Assembly: GCA_000990005.1 (NCBI GenBank)
Contig: LBPF01000005.1
Location: 1-50,804, forward strand
Direction: 5' to 3'
DNA: 50,804 nucleotides
Source of the DNA: Candidatus Woesebacteria bacterium GW2011_GWB1_33_38
GTDB lineage: Bacteria > Patescibacteriota > Microgenomatia > UBA8517
Part shown: in pieces, positions 49,086 through 50,804 of the stretch
Position numbering within the stretch: position 1 is the first letter of the stretch
Layout of the letters: every line of letters begins with the position of its first letter
The notes under the pieces: generated by a model
Database searches by the model: none
What the model saw: the letters and a program-made list of their open reading frames with translations, nothing else
Told to the model about the DNA's origin: nothing
Position numbers and translations under genes: made by a program

Positions 49086-49744
49086 ATGATATATCCAACT
49101 CCGTGAACAGTTTTAATTAATTTATTTTCATATCCGCTATTTATCTTTTTTCGCAGTGTTACAACCAACACATCGACAATGTTACTCATTACATCAAAAT
49201 TATAATCCCAAACGTGCTCAATTATTTTGGTTCTTGTTGTAACCTCTCCCTCACTTCTCATTAAAAGTTCCAAAATTGCAAATTCTTTAGGTGTTAATTT
49301 AATTTGTTTTTTCTCCCTAGTTACAACATGACTGAGTGGATTTAAAATCAAGCCTTGAACCTTTAACACAGGAGATGGATTTTGATGGCTTCTTCTTATT
49401 AGCGCATGTACTCTAGATTTAAGTTCTACAAATGAAAATGGCTTGGTTATGTAATCATCAGCTCCGCTATCCAAACCTGTTATTTTATCCTCTGTAGTAG
49501 ATTTTGCTGTAAGAATTATTATTGGAGTTTTGTTTCCTTTTTTTCTTAAATTCTTGCATATCTCAATACCATTAATTTTGGGTAACATTAAATCGAGAAT
49601 TATTAAGTCATAGCTTTCACTGCCTGCTAAATATTGACCTTCTTCACCGTCATACGCCTGATCAACAGCAAAACCACCCTCAACTAATCCTTTTTTAATA
49701 ATATCGTTTAGTCTTATCTCATCCTCAATAATTAATAATCTCAT
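49082..49744 (-). CDS. OmpR-family response regulator
   Basis: MRLLIIEDEIRLNDII; LIILDLMLPKINGIEI; GADDYITKPFSF; wHTH C-terminus. Confidence 0.95.
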   Translation of the reverse strand: MRLLIIEDEIRLNDIIKKGLVEGGFAVDQAYDGEEGQYLAGSESYDLIILDLMLPKINGIEICKNLRKKGNKTPIIILTAKSTTEDKITGLDSGADDYITKPFSFVELKSRVHALIRRSHQNPSPVLKVQGLILNPLSHVVTREKKQIKLTPKEFAILELLMRSEGEVTTRTKIIEHVWDYNFDVMSNIVDVLVVTLRKKINSGYENKLIKTVHGVGYII

Positions 49745-49850
49745 AAGTGAAGTATACTTACTACCATCCATTTAATATACGGTCATAAACACGATATGGC
49801 TTTGGTCCAACTAATCCTTTTTTGAAGAGAATAAATACCCTATCCTTCGT

Positions 49851-50234
49851 CTATTTACTTTTATCAACAATCTCTCTAATTATTGTATCAATTTCAGTAG
49901 GAAGATTACCAAGATTTGCTTGAGGGAAGAATCGGGAAAGGATAACAGGACGCATACCTGAAATATACATTATTCCATCCTTCTGATAGACGTTTATTTT
50001 ACAGGGTAAACAAAGACCTATTTTGATATCAGCCTGAAGCACAGCGTAGGCACTTTTGGCATTGCAGATTTCGATAATTTTAAAGGGTTCAATCTCAAAG
50101 TCCTTCTCTTTCAAGGTGGTTGTGACATTATGTATGTAAAGAACACGAAATCCGGCATTCTTTGTTTCCTGTTCAACCGCTTTTACGGCTTCATCAAATA
50201 ATTTCTTTGTTATAACTGTGTAATCAAAATTCAT
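49851..50234 (-). CDS. DUF302 domain protein
   Basis: AGFRVLYIHNVTTTLKEKDFEIEPFKIIEICNAKSAYAVLQADIKIGLCLPCKINVYQKDG. Confidence 0.85.
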   Translation of the reverse strand: MNFDYTVITKKLFDEAVKAVEQETKNAGFRVLYIHNVTTTLKEKDFEIEPFKIIEICNAKSAYAVLQADIKIGLCLPCKINVYQKDGIMYISGMRPVILSRFFPQANLGNLPTEIDTIIREIVDKSK

Positions 50235-50271
50235 AAATATTCTTTTTTAAAACGAAGATATTGTAGCATAA

Positions 50272-50527
50272 TTATATCGCCATATTTTCTGCAACAAATT
50301 TATGTTGTCATATTTATATCAAAAGATACAGTAGCATCACTTTCTAATTTTCCTGCTTTATCTTTAACGGTTATTATAAATGTAGCAGGTCCAATTGTTA
50401 GAGGATTTGGGCTAGTAGAAATAGTGATGCCACCGCCAGTAGAACTTGAAGCGGAATTAATTTTGTAACCCAAAATTGCAATCATTCCAACTAAAATTGA
50501 TATCGCTATTATTAATATTTTATTCAT
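50272..50527 (-). pseudogene. YtkA/FixH-like protein with internal deletion
   Basis: ISTSPNPLTIGPATFIITVKDKAGKLESDATVSFDINMTT*; out-of-frame KFVAENMAI* follows at 50272-50301. Confidence 0.6.
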
Positions 50528-50712
50528 TTAGTTTTTAACTATCTTGCACTCGTTTTTATTGTTAGCTTTAATTAAGTGATAAAGCGAAAACAAAAGTAAC
50601 ATTACAGCTAAGTATGACAATTCCATACCACGAAATGGCAAATAGGCAATACTTCCACTTAAACCTAAAAGTGCAAGTATAGGTAAACCACAAGATGCAC
50701 ATCCAGGCTTAA
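50528..50712 (-). pseudogene. C-terminal part of a CASCG-motif small membrane protein truncated by the terminal repeat
   Basis: KPGCASCGLPILALLGLSGSIAYLPFRGMELSYLAVMLLLFSLYHLIKANNKNECKIVKN*. Confidence 0.65.
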
Positions 50713-50804
50713 TTAGTAATTTGCGTTGGTAAAATTATTGTATATGTCCTCAATTACGCCCAAATCTCAAATTTAAGTTTTACTACAAAAACTCCTGCAA
50801 TCTG
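50706..50804. repeat. Right copy of the 99-bp terminal inverted repeat
   Basis: Exact reverse complement of 1-99. Confidence 0.95.

Overview
AT-rich chromosomal contig from an ultra-small bacterium, most likely a Candidate Phyla Radiation / Microgenomates-type lineage. This is inferred from the short UvrC, the Obg without a C-terminal domain, the many small CPR-style proteins, and start codons lying only 6-9 nt from -10 boxes. The core genes are obg, secG, uvrC, uvrA, uppP, uvrB, lexA, gpmI, eno, a PEP synthase, sugar-P isomerase and mutase genes, ruvC, rplS, dnaE, gatB/A/C, dinD, htpX, lemA and polX, plus four ordinary tRNAs. Points of most interest: (1) a (CA)18 microsatellite directly upstream of a twin-arginine signal, which currently puts the signal out of frame with the only good ATG (putative phase-variable switch); (2) a tRNA-Asp(GTC) whose anticodon is interrupted by a 184-nt group I-like intron; (3) short palindromes scattered between genes and inside conserved genes (gatB, uppP, uvrA, uvrC, a histidine kinase), resembling Rickettsia palindromic elements; (4) several accessory genes that look internally deleted (IS transposase, HicB antitoxin, RhuM, a YtkA/FixH-like protein, possibly a small membrane protein) while core genes are intact; (5) an exact 99-bp inverted repeat at the two window ends that truncates a gene on each side; (6) a winged-helix plus methyltransferase-like fusion. 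Family names come from recognising protein motifs by eye; no search was run. Coordinates not taken from the ORF track may be off by 1-2 nt.
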